DNA from: Thermophagus xiamenensis
GTDB taxonomy: Bacteria > Bacteroidota > Bacteroidia > Bacteroidales > Marinilabiliaceae
Direction of reading: 5' to 3'
NCBI RefSeq assembly: GCF_900112795.1
Contig: NZ_FONA01000007.1
Coordinates: 124,001-188,000, forward strand
DNA: 64,000 nucleotides
Positions 1 through 10,739 of the stretch are shown here, piece after piece (positions within the stretch are counted from its first letter, which is position 1; each line of letters opens with the position of its first letter). The notes beneath the pieces are model-generated. The model saw nothing but the letters and a program-made list of their open reading frames with translations, did not search any database and was not told the origin of the DNA. The position numbers and the translations under genes were made by a program.

Positions 1-45
1 AAAGGGGATTCATTCCAATAATGGATTCCCCTTTTTTATTTTCAA
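1..45 (+). terminator. Probable intrinsic terminator at left edge
   Basis: An imperfect inverted repeat, AAAGGGGATTCATT against AATGGATTCCCCTTT, is followed by a T-rich run (TTTTTTATTTT). This fits a terminator for a plus-strand gene lying left of the window; the A-rich left flank could make it work in both directions. The gene it serves is not visible. Confidence 0.55.
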
Positions 46-199
46 CACTATCATATCCTATGCTCTTTTTCAGCCGCCCATAACATCCCCTCGCCTGCAG
101 CATAATATTTTCAAACATAATCATCCGATCTTTTCCATTTAAAATCTGACAATATTCAGCACTTCAAGTTGAACCTTCTCGCCCGATAAAGTAAGTGCC

Positions 200-345
200 T
201 GACACCCGGACGGGTGCCTGGCCGACACCCGAATGGGTGCTTGATCGACACCCGGACGGGTGCTTGGCTGACACCCGAACGGGTGTTTGATCGACACCCG
301 GGCGGGTGTATGGCTGACACCCGTTCGGGTGTCAGCCAAATATCT
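200..345. repeat. Array of six 23-bp palindromic repeats
   Basis: Six consecutive units begin at 201, 224, 247, 270, 293 and 316, exactly 23 bp apart. Each has a 16-bp palindrome core of the form ACACCCGNNCGGGTGY and a 7-bp linker. Linkers alternate between a GATC-containing and a GGCY-containing form, giving a 46-bp dimer period. The last unit extends into a near-perfect hairpin over 312-339. The period is not a multiple of three, so open frames across it are repeat artefacts. There are no spacers of the CRISPR kind. Position: downstream of the infB terminator, far more GC-rich than its surroundings. Function unknown. Confidence 0.9.
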
Positions 346-534
346 GGTAATAAACAGCATAAAAACATTATAAACTATCAGATATTTATTCTAAGAAAGT
401 AAAAGTCAAAAGTCGGAAGTAGCCTTTTTGCCGTAATGACAAAGAAGTAATATCAAACCGATAACAAGTGAATAAATGGAGGCTCTCATTTCAAACATCA
501 TGATCATTGGCAGAGAAGGGAATATCACGGAACA

Positions 535-582
535 CAAAAAACCGTGCTATTGGGAACTTAATTCACCTCCAATAGCACGGTT
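535..582 (-). terminator. Intrinsic terminator of the rimP-nusA-infB operon
   Basis: A perfect 13-bp inverted repeat (ACCGTGCTATTGG at 541-553, its complement at 569-581) is followed, read on the minus strand, by TTTTTTG. It lies about 80 bp past the infB stop codon. The stem, loop size and U-run make it a clear factor-independent terminator. Confidence 0.85.
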
Positions 583-663
583 CGTATTTTATAAATATTT
601 TATTCTATTTATTGGTCGCCACGCAAGGACGAACAGACTTCTGACTCACAAAAGCCTATCACA

Positions 664-3600
664 TCACAAAGTTCTGGAAACTTCAACCTCTTCGAAGGCT
701 TCAATTACATCGCCCACTTTGATATCGTTAAAGTTTTTAATATTCAACCCGCATTCGTATCCTGCAGCAACCTCTTTTACATCATCCTTAAATCGTTTCA
801 GGGATCCCAGTTCACCGGTATAAATCACGATACCATCCCGAATAATTCGGACTTTAGAGCTACGTTTAATCTTCCCTTCTTTAACCATACAACCGGCAAC
901 AGTACCCACCTTTGATATTTTAAAGGTTTCACGGATCTCAAGGGTAGCAATGATCTGCTCTTTAATTTCGGGTGATAACATACCCTCCATGGCCGACTTA
1001 ATTTCTTCAATGGCATCATAAATGATAGAGTAGAGCCGGATATCGATCTCTTCTTTTTCGGCTAAACGACGAGCAGCAAGAGATGGCCGTACCTGGAAAC
1101 CAATTACAATGGCATTGGATGCTGCAGCCAACATAATATCAGACTCGGATATTTGCCCTACGGCCTTGTGGATAACATTAACCTGAATTTCTTCGGTAGA
1201 AAGCTTAATTAAAGAGTCGGCCAACGCTTCGATAGAACCATCCACATCACCCTTAACCACCAGATTAAGTTCCTGGAAGTTACCAATGGCGATACGTCGG
1301 CCAATTTCATCGAGCGTAATATGTTTTTGAGTTCTGAGCCCTTGTTCTCGTTGTAATTGCGAGCGTTTGGTAGCAAGCTCTTTTGCTTCCCGCTCGTTTT
1401 TCATTACATGGAATTTTTCACCGGCTTGTGGTGCACCATTTAATCCCAATACCAACACGGGTTGAGAAGGGCCCGCTTCATTAATGGTTTGGTTCCGCTC
1501 GTTGAACATTGCCTTAACGTGACCATAATATTGTCCGGAAAGGATCAGGTCACCGGTTTTGAGCGTTCCCGACTGCACCAGCAATGTGGCCACATATCCA
1601 CGCCCGCGGTCGAGGCTCGATTCAATAACCGATCCAACAGCCGGTTTATTGGGATTGGCTTTCAGCTCCAACAGATCTGCTTCCAATAGAACTTTTTCCA
1701 GAAGCAGGTCAACGTTAAGACCCGTTTTAGCACTAATATCCTGCGATTGATATTTACCACCCCATTCTTCTACCAAATAATTCATCTTGGCCAGTTCCTC
1801 CTTCACTCGGTCAGGATTGGCGTTAGGCTTATCAATTTTATTTATGGCAAAAACAATGGGGACACCAGCAGCAGAAGCATGGTTAATGGCTTCCACCGTT
1901 TGGGGCATCACATTATCATCGGCCGCTACAATAATAATGGCAATATCTGTCACCTGCGCTCCACGAGCCCGCATAGCGGTAAAGGCTTCGTGACCCGGCG
2001 TATCAAGAAATGTAATTTCCCGACCATTATCCAGCTTCACATTATAAGCTCCGATGTGCTGGGTAATACCTCCTGCCTCACCGGCTATTACATTGGTATT
2101 TCTAATATGGTCAAGCAAGGATGTTTTACCGTGGTCAACGTGTCCCATTACGGTAATAATGGGTGGACGAGGTTTCAAATCTTCCGGTTTGTCTTCCTCC
2201 TCTTCAATGGCCTCTATAGCTTCAACACTGATAAATTCAACTTTATAGCCATATTCTTCAGCCACCAGAGTAATGGTTTCCGCATCCAGGCGTTGGTTAA
2301 TGGAAACAAACAAACCAAGACTCATACAAGTGGCAATAACCTGGTTGACCTGAACGTCCATCAAATTGGCGAGCTCATTGGCTGTAAGGAATTCGGTAAC
2401 TTTTAGCACCTTGCTTTCTTGTGACATACGCTCCTGAGCCTCATGCTCTTTCTGGGCAGCGGCATCACGTTTGTCACGACGATGTCGGGCAGCTTTAGAT
2501 TTCCCTTTAGAGGTAAGGCGTGCCAATGTTTCTTTAATTTGCTTTTGCACATCTTCCTCGCTGACTTCAGGTCTTGCCGGACGTTTTTTGGCCTTAACCT
2601 TTTTCCGTTTTTCTTTTTTCTCTTGAGTTTTTCCAGCGGAATGGGGTTGCTGAGCCTGTTGTTTCTCATCTATATTGACCCGTACTTTTTCTTTACGGAT
2701 GCGCTTGCGTTTTTTCTTTTTCTTTTTGTGATCTTCTTTACTATCACTGCTCCGGGAGTCTACCGGCAATTCGATTTTTCCAACGACAGTAGGTCCGGTA
2801 AGTTTTTTTACCTTGGTAGGAACAAAACTCTCGTTTTCTTCCTCCTGACTCTTAGAATCGGTTGAAGTGCTTTCAACTTTCTTGGTATTATCACTATCCG
2901 ATTGAGCAGTATGTGATATTTCTGCTGTTTCCGGTTTAGTTGGTTTATTTTCCCCTTCTTTAGTTTCAGCAGCAACTACCTCTTGATTTCTTGGTTCTTT
3001 TTCTTTCATTGATTGAGCTTCCAGCTTTTCCCCTTCGGTTTTCTCAGACAAATCAGATGGTTGTTCTTTTGGGGGCTGGACAGTTTCAGACTCTCTTGAT
3101 TCAAGCTCAGTTACAGGAGTCTCTTTTTTATCTTTATCCTGACTTATCTCAGATAAAGACTCTTTCTTTAACTCCTTTCCTTTAGCTTCATTGCTTTCAA
3201 CTGCTTCATCAGAATGTTGCGCCTCTTCGGATTTCAATTCTGTTTTAGCTTCAACGTTAAGGGAATCCTCTGATTGTTTTTCTTCTTTTACATCAGCCTC
3301 TTCTTTAACAACTTCATCAGCCACAACAGCCTCTTGACCAACCGATTTTTCTTCGGTATTACTCATTACGGCCGCTTGAGATGGTGATGCTGTATCATCA
3401 GTTTGCGTCTCTTTTTTAACTTCTTTATCTTCAGTTTTTTCTTTTTTATCCAAATTTATTTTGCCTACAACCTTAACACTTAATTTAGGTTTAGGAGAAA
3501 TTTCGGGGGCAGTTGGTTTTTCCTCTTCTTCGATTGGTTTAACCTTGGGTTTAACTTCTAAATCGTCAACCACATCCTGCTCACTATCATCTTCTTTTTG

Positions 3601-3858
3601 ATGATCTTCTTTCAAATCGTCAATAGAAACTGAAACTTTTTTGCTTTTATGTTTACGCTCAACTAATTTCTGTGATTCAATTTTCACAGAAAGGTCGGAA
3701 CGATACTCCTTTTTCAGGAGATCGTACATCTCTTCCGACACCTTGGTATTCGGGTTTGATTCAATCTCGAATCCTTTTTTATGCAGGAATTCAACGATGG
3801 TGCTAATCCCCACATTACATTCTTTTGCTATTTTACTAAGTCTTTTTCCAACTGCCAT
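664..3858 (-). CDS. infB: Translation initiation factor IF-2
   Basis: This GTPase delivers initiator fMet-tRNA to the 30S subunit and promotes subunit joining. The start is taken at the ATG opening [14 protein letters not shown], which matches the family N-terminus; an upstream in-frame ATG would add 18 atypical residues. The order is an N-terminal IF2_N helix region (about 1-50), a very long charged linker rich in Glu, Lys and Ser (about 55-450), a second IF2_N segment, then the G domain with [20 protein letters not shown] and SAKTG, and the C-terminal domains II-IV. At 1064 residues it is long because of the linker, as is usual in Bacteroidota. It is the last gene of the rimP-nusA-infB operon, 65 bp after nusA, and ends in a strong terminator. 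Confidence 0.97.
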   Translation of the reverse strand: MAVGKRLSKIAKECNVGISTIVEFLHKKGFEIESNPNTKVSEEMYDLLKKEYRSDLSVKIESQKLVERKHKSKKVSVSIDDLKEDHQKEDDSEQDVVDDLEVKPKVKPIEEEEKPTAPEISPKPKLSVKVVGKINLDKKEKTEDKEVKKETQTDDTASPSQAAVMSNTEEKSVGQEAVVADEVVKEEADVKEEKQSEDSLNVEAKTELKSEEAQHSDEAVESNEAKGKELKKESLSEISQDKDKKETPVTELESRESETVQPPKEQPSDLSEKTEGEKLEAQSMKEKEPRNQEVVAAETKEGENKPTKPETAEISHTAQSDSDNTKKVESTSTDSKSQEEENESFVPTKVKKLTGPTVVGKIELPVDSRSSDSKEDHKKKKKKRKRIRKEKVRVNIDEKQQAQQPHSAGKTQEKKEKRKKVKAKKRPARPEVSEEDVQKQIKETLARLTSKGKSKAARHRRDKRDAAAQKEHEAQERMSQESKVLKVTEFLTANELANLMDVQVNQVIATCMSLGLFVSINQRLDAETITLVAEEYGYKVEFISVEAIEAIEEEEDKPEDLKPRPPIITVMGHVDHGKTSLLDHIRNTNVIAGEAGGITQHIGAYNVKLDNGREITFLDTPGHEAFTAMRARGAQVTDIAIIIVAADDNVMPQTVEAINHASAAGVPIVFAINKIDKPNANPDRVKEELAKMNYLVEEWGGKYQSQDISAKTGLNVDLLLEKVLLEADLLELKANPNKPAVGSVIESSLDRGRGYVATLLVQSGTLKTGDLILSGQYYGHVKAMFNERNQTINEAGPSQPVLVLGLNGAPQAGEKFHVMKNEREAKELATKRSQLQREQGLRTQKHITLDEIGRRIAIGNFQELNLVVKGDVDGSIEALADSLIKLSTEEIQVNVIHKAVGQISESDIMLAAASNAIVIGFQVRPSLAARRLAEKEEIDIRLYSIIYDAIEEIKSAMEGMLSPEIKEQIIATLEIRETFKISKVGTVAGCMVKEGKIKRSSKVRIIRDGIVIYTGELGSLKRFKDDVKEVAAGYECGLNIKNFNDIKVGDVIEAFEEVEVSRTL

Positions 3859-3923
3859 ATAAAGGACTTTCGGTTTTTTCTGATAAAAAGATAAAAAATC
3901 TTTGACCAACAAAGATAAAGGAA

Positions 3924-5162
3924 TTATTCAAATTCAGCCTTCAGAATATTGATTACGTCACGAATGGTTTCCTCTTCCAGGTCGGTCCGTTTGGTAAGGT
4001 CTTCAACCGTAAGGTCGAGGACTGATTTAGCCGTGTCACAACCAATAGCCTTCAACTCATCAATAATCCAGCCTTCAATTTCATCAGAAAATTCTTCGAG
4101 CGAAACATCTTCTTCATCTTCATCATCGGTTTCGCGATAGACATCAATCTCATACCCTGTCAGCTGGCTCGCCAGACGGATGTTTAGTCCGCCTTTTCCA
4201 ATTGCCAGAGATACTTCTTCGGGTTTCAGATAGACATCGGCCCGCTTCTCATCTTCAAAAATTTTTATGCTGGAAACTTTGGCAGGATTAAGGGCACGTT
4301 GAATAAACAACTGGGTATTGGTAGTATAGTTAATAACATCAATATTTTCATTGTGTAACTCACGTACAATACCATGAATTCGTGATCCTTTCATTCCCAC
4401 ACAGGCACCTACCGGGTCGATGCGGTCGTCGTAAGACTCAACGGCCACCTTGGCACGCTCGCCCGGTGCCCTGACAATTTTCTTGATGGTAATGAGGCCA
4501 TCGTAAATTTCAGGCACTTCAAATTCAAACAAACGCTCTAAAAATACCGGTGAGGTTCGTGATAAAATAATCAGAGGGTTGTTATTGCGCATCTCCACTT
4601 TAATGACGACGGCACGAACCGTTTCTCCTTTATGGAAAAAATCGCCCGGGATTTGTTCGGAGCGTGGCAAAATCAGTTCGTTACCTTCATCGTCGAGTAT
4701 GAGCATTTCCCGTTTCCAGATTTGATATACTTCACCGGTAACGATTTGCCCGATACGTTCAGAATATTTTTGATATAATTGGTCTTTTTCCAATTCCAAA
4801 ATTTGTCCGGCCAAATTTTGACGCAACGACAAGATAGCCCTCCTGCCAAATTTATGAAAATCCACCTCATCAACCACTTCCTCTCCCACTTCATAATCGG
4901 GATCAAATTTTCTGGCTTCACTTAATGCAATCTGAGTGTTTGGATCTTTTACTTCGCCATCCGGGACCACTTCTCTATTCCTCCAAATCTCGAAGTCTCC
5001 TTTATCAACGTTTACGATGACATCAAAATTCTTGTCACTGCCAAAAATTTTGACCAGAACACTTCGGAACGAATCTTCCAGAACACGGACCATGGTTGCC
5101 CTGTCAATGTTCTTTAATTCTTTAAATTCCGAAAAAGTGTCTATCAAATTAATATTTTCCAT
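3924..5162 (-). CDS. nusA: Transcription termination/antitermination protein NusA
   Basis: NusA binds RNA polymerase and nascent RNA and modulates pausing, termination and antitermination. The 412-residue protein has the NusA N-terminal domain (about 1-125), an S1 domain (about 135-200), and tandem KH domains (about 200-345) with the GMKGSRIHG and [12 protein letters not shown] loops. A short acidic C-terminal region ([13 protein letters not shown]) precedes a helix-hairpin-helix-like tail. It lies between rimP and infB in the order found across bacteria, so it is almost certainly co-transcribed with them. A gap of about 210 bp to rimP is longer than usual, but no convincing separate promoter was found. 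Confidence 0.97.
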   Translation of the reverse strand: MENINLIDTFSEFKELKNIDRATMVRVLEDSFRSVLVKIFGSDKNFDVIVNVDKGDFEIWRNREVVPDGEVKDPNTQIALSEARKFDPDYEVGEEVVDEVDFHKFGRRAILSLRQNLAGQILELEKDQLYQKYSERIGQIVTGEVYQIWKREMLILDDEGNELILPRSEQIPGDFFHKGETVRAVVIKVEMRNNNPLIILSRTSPVFLERLFEFEVPEIYDGLITIKKIVRAPGERAKVAVESYDDRIDPVGACVGMKGSRIHGIVRELHNENIDVINYTTNTQLFIQRALNPAKVSSIKIFEDEKRADVYLKPEEVSLAIGKGGLNIRLASQLTGYEIDVYRETDDEDEEDVSLEEFSDEIEGWIIDELKAIGCDTAKSVLDLTVEDLTKRTDLEEETIRDVINILKAEFE

Positions 5163-5371
5163 CGCTAAAATTAATATATTTTGTTATGGCCATCGGTTAA
5201 CCTATAAAGATATTGCTCGAATTTAAAACCGATGCTTAATGAAACAATGTTTATTACACCACTCTAACAAACACTCATTCTTGTTCTCAAGAGGTAATGT
5301 CAATTACAATATTACTATATTCTATCTAATTCAGACAACTATAAATTTTTAACTCTTCTGCAAATTCAAAT

Positions 5372-5836
5372 TTATAGTTTTAGCAATTCAATTACACGTT
5401 TAACCTGGTCAAAGTTAAACTCATAACTAAATTTTTGTAACTCTTTTTTCTTTTTTCCTTCGATTTTCACCTTTTTTTCTTCTTCAATAACGAAGGTATC
5501 CTCCCTAACTTCTTTAAGAAGACCTGTAAACCTTTCTCCTTCAGAGGTTAACACCTCCACCGGACGGTTCACACACTTAATAAATTGCTCTTTTACTTTG
5601 AAAGGATGCCCAATACCCGGCGAAGAAACCTCCAGCGCAAAATCCTCTACTTCCCGATCCAGGTTATTTTCTATAAATCGGGAAAGCTCACCACAATAAG
5701 AGATGGATACTCCATCGTGGCTGTCGACAAGAACTTCTATTCTATTGTCCGGTTTTACTGTAACATCCACAATAAAAGCTCCGTCTTCTTTTATCTTGGG
5801 TCCAATAATATCAATTATTTGTTCTTTGGTTATCAT
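5372..5836 (-). CDS. rimP: Ribosome maturation factor RimP
   Basis: RimP assists assembly of the 30S subunit. The 154-residue product has the two-domain RimP pattern: an N-terminal alpha/beta domain with the family-typical segment FALEVSSPGIGHPF near residues 65-80, and a C-terminal SH3-like barrel. The start is the ATG of MITKEQ; an in-frame TTG two codons upstream is less likely. It is the first gene of the rimP-nusA-infB operon and is preceded by a consensus Bacteroidota promoter at 5901-5932. The lysine-rich stretch (KKVKIEGKKKKELQ) near the end is a local peculiarity. Confidence 0.93.
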   Translation of the reverse strand: MITKEQIIDIIGPKIKEDGAFIVDVTVKPDNRIEVLVDSHDGVSISYCGELSRFIENNLDREVEDFALEVSSPGIGHPFKVKEQFIKCVNRPVEVLTSEGERFTGLLKEVREDTFVIEEEKKVKIEGKKKKELQKFSYEFNFDQVKRVIELLKL

Positions 5837-5900
5837 GTACAACCTTTTAATAAAATAGGGGACTTCTGTCCCCTACCTGCTTTCAGCGTAAAAACCGGTA

Positions 5901-5932
5901 CAAAGATAAGGAATGGAAAGGAATTTTGCAAA
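5901..5932 (-). promoter_or_regulatory. Promoter of the rimP-nusA-infB operon
   Basis: On the minus strand a -33 box TTTG (5929-5932) is followed after 20 bp by TATCTTTG (5901-5908), matching the Bacteroidota housekeeping consensus TTTG/TAnnTTTG. Transcription would begin near 5895, leaving a leader of about 60 nt before rimP. Confidence 0.75.
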
Positions 5933-6037
5933 AACCTTTTGGCCTTAAAATCAAACGATTTTGATAATTTCATCAGGCAGGGTTTGCTTCATTGTCACTG
6001 AATCGCTTTCTTTGTAACACTAAATCAACGAGGTGAG

Positions 6038-7273
6038 GTGAACGATCTACAGCAATACAAGCAACGGAAAATTGTGAATGATCCGGTTCATGGATTCATC
6101 AGCATTCCCGACAATATTCTTTTCGCATTAATTGAGCACCCGTATCTGCAACGGTTAAGGCGCATCAAGCAATTAGGTCTGACCTCGCTGGTATATCCCG
6201 GTGCGGTTCATACCCGGTTTCAGCACACATTAGGCGCTTTTCACTTGATGGGATTGGCCATCTCCGTATTGAAAAACAAAGGGCATCATATCAGTCCGGA
6301 AGAATCTCTGGCCGCTCATGCTGCCATATTAATGCATGATATAGGGCACGGACCCTTTTCGCACGCTTTGGAACAAACCCTTATCGAAAGCCTTACGCAT
6401 GAAGACCTTTCGCTTCTGTTGATGGATCGCCTGAATCGCCACTTTGATGGCCAATTAACCCATGCTATAGATATCTTTAAAGGCCAAACCGACAAATTGT
6501 TTTTACACCAATTGGTTTCCAGTCAGCTCGACATGGACAGACTGGATTACTTAAAACGAGACAGCTTCTTCTCCGGCGTCTCGGAAGGTGTTATTGGGTC
6601 GGACCGCATAATAAAGATGCTGGAAATAAAAGATAACGAACTGGTAATCGAAGTTAAAGGGATATACTCAATAGAAAAATTTTTGGTAGCGCGAAGATTG
6701 ATGTATTGGCAGGTCTACCTTCACAAAACAGCTCTTGTTGCCGAAAAAATGCTTATCAATACCCTAAAAAGGGCAAAATATCTTTCACTTAACAAAATAG
6801 ACGTGCCGGCACCTCCTTTTTTAAAAACATTTCTTACCCATCGCTTTTGTAGTCACGACTTTCTTTCCAACCCACAAATATTGGATGATTTTACGATGCT
6901 TGACGACAACGATATTTGGAGTGCTTTAAAACTTTGGTGCGTGCACAAAGATAAAATTCTTTCCTACTTATCATCTGCCTTGTTAAATCGCCAATTGCTC
7001 CGCATAGAACTTTCTGACACTCCATTTGATGAAGAACGAATTCAACAATTAAAAAAGGAAAAAAGATTATTTAATAATATGAGTGATGAAGAGATGAATT
7101 ATTTCGTCTTCACCGACCATATTTCTAACAGCACTTATAATGTAGGCCATGAAAACATTAAAATATTGTACAAAGACGGAACCACAAAAGATATATCCTA
7201 CGCATCTGATATGCTAGACCATAGAGCGTTAGCTAAAACAGTCAATAAATATCTGCTTTGTTATCCCAAATGA
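6038..7273 (+). CDS. HD domain phosphohydrolase (dGTPase-like)
   Basis: A 411-residue HD-superfamily protein of the YdhJ/SAMHD1-like group. Metal-ligand residues are visible: His63 in FQHTLG, His100-Asp101 in MHDIGHGPFSHAL, and a later Asp in QLDMDRLDYLKRDS (about 174-187). Relatives hydrolyse nucleotides, often dNTPs, but substrate cannot be read from the sequence. The start is a GTG preceded closely by GAGGTGAG; the following residues KIVNDPVHGFI are the conserved family N-terminus, so the start is at most a few codons off. It is divergent from rimP and stands 90 bp upstream of lpxD in the same direction, a common Bacteroidota arrangement. Confidence 0.85.
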   Translation: MNDLQQYKQRKIVNDPVHGFISIPDNILFALIEHPYLQRLRRIKQLGLTSLVYPGAVHTRFQHTLGAFHLMGLAISVLKNKGHHISPEESLAAHAAILMHDIGHGPFSHALEQTLIESLTHEDLSLLLMDRLNRHFDGQLTHAIDIFKGQTDKLFLHQLVSSQLDMDRLDYLKRDSFFSGVSEGVIGSDRIIKMLEIKDNELVIEVKGIYSIEKFLVARRLMYWQVYLHKTALVAEKMLINTLKRAKYLSLNKIDVPAPPFLKTFLTHRFCSHDFLSNPQILDDFTMLDDNDIWSALKLWCVHKDKILSYLSSALLNRQLLRIELSDTPFDEERIQQLKKEKRLFNNMSDEEMNYFVFTDHISNSTYNVGHENIKILYKDGTTKDISYASDMLDHRALAKTVNKYLLCYPK

Positions 7274-7363
7274 TTGTTTTTTAAATACGCTAAAAAGAGA
7301 CTCAAATTCACATACACAGTAGGATATATTTATTTTTATTAGTTTTGTCCCAAATTTTTCAAC

Positions 7364-8392
7364 ATGGAATTTACCGCAAAACAAATTGCCAGCCTGATAC
7401 AAGGTGAAGTAGAGGGCAATGAAAACCAAATTATAAGAGATGTTTCAAAGATAGAAGAAGGGAAGCCGGAAACATTAACGTTTCTATCTAACCCCAAATA
7501 TGAACATCATCTATATACCACCGAAGCATCTGTAGTAATTGTTAATAAGAGCTTTGTCCCCAAAGAGAAGGTGAAAGCCACTTTAATAAAAGTAGAGGAT
7601 GCCTATCGCGCGTTGGCGACTCTGCTACAATATTATGAAAGCTCGCTGCCGAAAAAGACAGGCATTGAACAACCCAGTTTCATACATGAAACGGCTCAAT
7701 TAGGCGATTTTGTGTACGTGGGTGCCTTTGCCTATATAAGCGAAAAAGCAAAAATTGGGAAAGGAGCTCAAATATGGCCTGGGGCATTTATTGGAGAAGG
7801 TGTCAAGATAGGCGAAGGAACCATCATTTATTCAGGTGTAAAAATTTATAAACAATGTGTTGTCGGTAAAAGTTGTATCATACATGCTGGCGCAGTTGTT
7901 GGATCCGATGGTTTTGGGTTTGCGCCGGATCCCGATGGCAATTACCAAAAAATTCCTCAGGTGGGCAATGTGGTAATTGAAGACAATGTGGAGATTGGCG
8001 CCAATACAACCATTGACCGAGCCACGATGGGCTCAACCATACTTCACGAGGGTGCCAAAATCGACAACCTTGTACAAATAGCCCATAATGTTGAAATAGG
8101 TAGCAATACCGTTATTGCGGCTCAAACGGGAATAGCAGGCAGTACTAAAATCGGGGAAAATTGTATGTTTGGAGGTCAAACCGGCATATCCGGACATATT
8201 CGTATTGCCGATGGTACTAAATTGGCCGCACAAACCGGAGTAGCAAGTGCCATTAAACAACCCGGAACAGCATGGATGGGTTCTCCGGCAATAAATTATT
8301 TGAATTTTAACAAATCATATGTCATATTCAAAAAATTACCGGAACTGTATAAACAATTGCAAGAGTTACAAAATAAAGTAGATAAAAAGTAG
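7364..8392 (+). CDS. lpxD: UDP-3-O-acylglucosamine N-acyltransferase LpxD
   Basis: LpxD adds the second 3-hydroxyacyl chain to UDP-3-O-acyl-glucosamine in lipid A synthesis. The 342-residue protein has the N-terminal uridine-binding domain (about 1-100), then hexapeptide repeats of the left-handed beta-helix (about 105-315) with motifs such as [20 protein letters not shown]. The catalytic histidine is His241 in [11 protein letters not shown] possible -7 element TAGTTTTG lies at 7340-7347, which would give a leader of only about 10 nt. It is the first of three lipid A genes in line: lpxD, lpxC/fabZ, lpxA. Confidence 0.96.
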   Translation: MEFTAKQIASLIQGEVEGNENQIIRDVSKIEEGKPETLTFLSNPKYEHHLYTTEASVVIVNKSFVPKEKVKATLIKVEDAYRALATLLQYYESSLPKKTGIEQPSFIHETAQLGDFVYVGAFAYISEKAKIGKGAQIWPGAFIGEGVKIGEGTIIYSGVKIYKQCVVGKSCIIHAGAVVGSDGFGFAPDPDGNYQKIPQVGNVVIEDNVEIGANTTIDRATMGSTILHEGAKIDNLVQIAHNVEIGSNTVIAAQTGIAGSTKIGENCMFGGQTGISGHIRIADGTKLAAQTGVASAIKQPGTAWMGSPAINYLNFNKSYVIFKKLPELYKQLQELQNKVDKK

Positions 8393-8451
8393 GAACCCAA
8401 ATCAGAAAAATCATTGTGATTTCAGCTGATTTGGCCTAATATTTAATTGTC

Positions 8452-9852
8452 ATGGTGGAAAAACAAAAAACGATTCGTGAAGCTATTTCGTTACAAGGAA
8501 CAGGTTTGCATACCGGCGCAAAAGTAACCTTAACAATGAAGCCAGCCCCTGCAAACACGGGCTTTTATTTTAAACGCATCGACCTTGAAGGCCAACCCGA
8601 GATAAAAGCATTGGCCGACAATGTTGTATTTACCGAGCGAGGTACTGTATTGGAGGAGAACGATGCCAGTGTAAGCACCGTAGAGCATTGTTTGGCGGCT
8701 CTTCGAGGAATGGGTATTGACAATTGTTTGCTTGAAGTTAATGGCCCGGAATTGCCTATATTGGACGGCAGTGCACGTTTTTATGTAGATGCCATTAAAA
8801 AGGCCGGTATCGAAGAACAAAATGAAGAGCGGCAATATTTTGTGGTAAAAGAAAAAATGGTAGTGAAAGATCCGGAAACCGGAAGCTCTATAATGGCTAT
8901 CCCGGAAGATGGTCAATCATATCAAACTCTTATTGCCTTTGATAATTCTGTGGTACTGGCCAATCAATTTGCCCAAATTGAAAGTCTGGATGAATTTGAA
9001 AAAGAAATCAGTCACTGCCGTACCTTTGTTTTTCTGCACGAGTTGGAACCATTGCTTAAAAACAATCTTATAAAGGGCGGTGACCTGGACAACGCCATTA
9101 TTCTTATTGACAAAAAAGTCGAGCAAAAAGAACTGGACCGACTAGCCAAGCTCTTTAATAAACCGTCGGTAGAAGTAAAACCTATTGGTATCCTTAACAA
9201 TTTGGAACTTCACTTTCCTAACGAACCGGCACGGCATAAACTATTAGACGTTATTGGCGATTTAACTTTGGCAGGAATGCCAATAAAAGGACGCATCATT
9301 GCCCATAAACCAGGGCATAAAATAAATGCACAATTTGCCAAAGCCATAAGAAAAGAGATACGTCGCCGACAATTAAAAACCGATGCTCCTTTTTATGATC
9401 CCAATGCCGAACCGGTATATGACATCAATGCCATAAAGGGCTTTTTACCACACCGTCCACCATTCCTTTTGGTCGACAAAATTATTGACCTGAAAGAAAA
9501 GACCATTGTCGGGGTTAAAAACGTCACCATGAATGAACCCTTCTTTGTGGGTCATTTCCCTGACGAGCCCGTTATGCCCGGGGTTTTACAGGTAGAAGCA
9601 ATGGCTCAGATTGGGGGGATACTGGTTCTTAGCCAAGTTGACGATCCAAAACTTTACAGCACCTATTTTCTAAAACTTGACAATATCAAATTCCGGAAAA
9701 AAGTAACCCCCGGTGATACGGTCATATTTAAACTGGAACTCCTAACAGAAATCAGACGAGGTGTAGCTAACATGAAAGGAACCGCATTTGTTGGAAACAC
9801 CATTGTCTCCGAAGGGGAGTTCATGGCTCAAATCACCAAAAACAAACAATAA
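8452..9852 (+). CDS. lpxC/fabZ: Bifunctional LpxC deacetylase / FabZ dehydratase fusion
   Basis: One polypeptide of 466 residues carries two enzymes. Residues 1-305 are LpxC, the zinc-dependent deacetylase that commits UDP-acyl-GlcNAc to lipid A; the zinc ligands are visible as His79 (STVEHCLAAL), His262 and Asp266 (RHKLLDVIGD), with the catalytic His289 in HKPGHKIN. Residues 320-466 are FabZ, the 3-hydroxyacyl-ACP dehydratase, with His368 in GHFPDEPVMPG and Glu382 in LQVEAMAQ. The fusion is standard in Bacteroidota and joins the enzymes that compete for hydroxyacyl-ACP. It follows lpxD by 59 bp and precedes lpxA by 73 bp. Confidence 0.97.
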   Translation: MVEKQKTIREAISLQGTGLHTGAKVTLTMKPAPANTGFYFKRIDLEGQPEIKALADNVVFTERGTVLEENDASVSTVEHCLAALRGMGIDNCLLEVNGPELPILDGSARFYVDAIKKAGIEEQNEERQYFVVKEKMVVKDPETGSSIMAIPEDGQSYQTLIAFDNSVVLANQFAQIESLDEFEKEISHCRTFVFLHELEPLLKNNLIKGGDLDNAIILIDKKVEQKELDRLAKLFNKPSVEVKPIGILNNLELHFPNEPARHKLLDVIGDLTLAGMPIKGRIIAHKPGHKINAQFAKAIRKEIRRRQLKTDAPFYDPNAEPVYDINAIKGFLPHRPPFLLVDKIIDLKEKTIVGVKNVTMNEPFFVGHFPDEPVMPGVLQVEAMAQIGGILVLSQVDDPKLYSTYFLKLDNIKFRKKVTPGDTVIFKLELLTEIRRGVANMKGTAFVGNTIVSEGEFMAQITKNKQ

Positions 9853-9867
9853 TTTTATTTAAAACAC

Positions 9868-9906
9868 TGTTGGTTCTCTCGAAAAATAAATAAGGGGGAA
9901 CCAACT
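9868..9906 (+). other. Inverted repeat between lpxC/fabZ and lpxA
   Basis: A perfect 8-bp inverted repeat, GTTGGTTC (9869-9876) and GAACCAAC (9898-9905), encloses a 21-nt loop and ends 20 nt before the lpxA ATG. There is no following T-run, so it is not a standard terminator. It could be an RNA-stability or leader element. Confidence 0.4.
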
Positions 9907-9925
9907 ATTGCATGAAGAAGACTAT

Positions 9926-10720
9926 ATGAAACAGCCATTAGCATATATCCATCCTGAAGCGAAAATAGCTCCCAATGTAGTTATTGAACCATTTGTTACC
10001 ATAGATAAAAACGTAGAAATAGGCGAAGGTACTCGGATAGGGTCAAATGTGACCATTCTGGAGGGTGCGAGAATAGGAAAAAATTGTAACATTTTCCCAG
10101 GGGCAGTTATTTCGGCCATACCACAGGACTTGAAATTCAAAGGCGAAGAAACACTAGCCATAATAGGCGATAACACCACAATTCGTGAGTTTGTTACCGT
10201 TAATAGAGGAACCAAATCTAAGGGTCAAACCGTTGTTGGCAGTAACTGCTTACTGATGGCTTATGTTCATGTTGCTCACGACTGTATCATAGGCGACCAC
10301 GTAATATTGGTAAATAACGTTCAGGTAGCAGGAGAAGTAAAGATTGATGATTGGGCAATTGTTGGTGGAATGTCGGCCATTCACCAATTCGTACATATTG
10401 GTTGTCATACGATGATTGCCGGCGGAAGTTTAGTTAGTAAAGACGTTCCTCCCTATGTCAAAGCCGGACGAGAACCTATTTCCTATGCAGGCGTCAACTC
10501 TATAGGACTGAGGCGCAGAAGCTTCACCAATGAACAAATTAGGGATATTCAGGATATTTACCGCTTTATGTTCCAGAAGGGCCTCAACAACAGCCAGGCC
10601 ATCGAACGCATTGAAGCAGAACTCCCTGCCTCTAACGAACGTGATGAAATTATTTTATTCGTAAAAAATTCCCAGCGAGGAATAATAAAAGGATATTATA
10701 ATTCGGAAAATAAAGAATAA
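9926..10720 (+). CDS. lpxA: Acyl-ACP--UDP-N-acetylglucosamine O-acyltransferase LpxA
   Basis: LpxA catalyses the first step of lipid A synthesis, moving a 3-hydroxyacyl chain from ACP to UDP-GlcNAc. The 264-residue protein has about 170 residues of hexapeptide repeats (IHPEAKIAPNVVIEPFVTI onward) with catalytic His118 in AYVHVAHDC, and an alpha-helical C-terminal domain with RRRSFTNEQI. The start is the ATG of MKQPLAYIHP; an in-frame TTG six codons upstream is less likely. It closes the lpxD-lpxC/fabZ-lpxA run and is convergent with pdxA. Confidence 0.96.
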   Translation: MKQPLAYIHPEAKIAPNVVIEPFVTIDKNVEIGEGTRIGSNVTILEGARIGKNCNIFPGAVISAIPQDLKFKGEETLAIIGDNTTIREFVTVNRGTKSKGQTVVGSNCLLMAYVHVAHDCIIGDHVILVNNVQVAGEVKIDDWAIVGGMSAIHQFVHIGCHTMIAGGSLVSKDVPPYVKAGREPISYAGVNSIGLRRRSFTNEQIRDIQDIYRFMFQKGLNNSQAIERIEAELPASNERDEIILFVKNSQRGIIKGYYNSENKE

Positions 10721-10739
10721 TAACGGTAAGACTTAAAAG

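Noticed and set aside
200-345. CRISPR array
   Set aside because: The units are contiguous palindromes with 7-bp linkers; there are no unique spacers of 25-45 bp and no cas genes.
139-402. Small coding frames across the 23-bp array, both strands
   Set aside because: The repeat period is not a multiple of three and the translations are only repeat-derived peptides.
1462-2865. Long plus-strand frames opposite infB
   Set aside because: They lie antisense within a clear IF-2 gene; their length reflects codon bias of the real gene.
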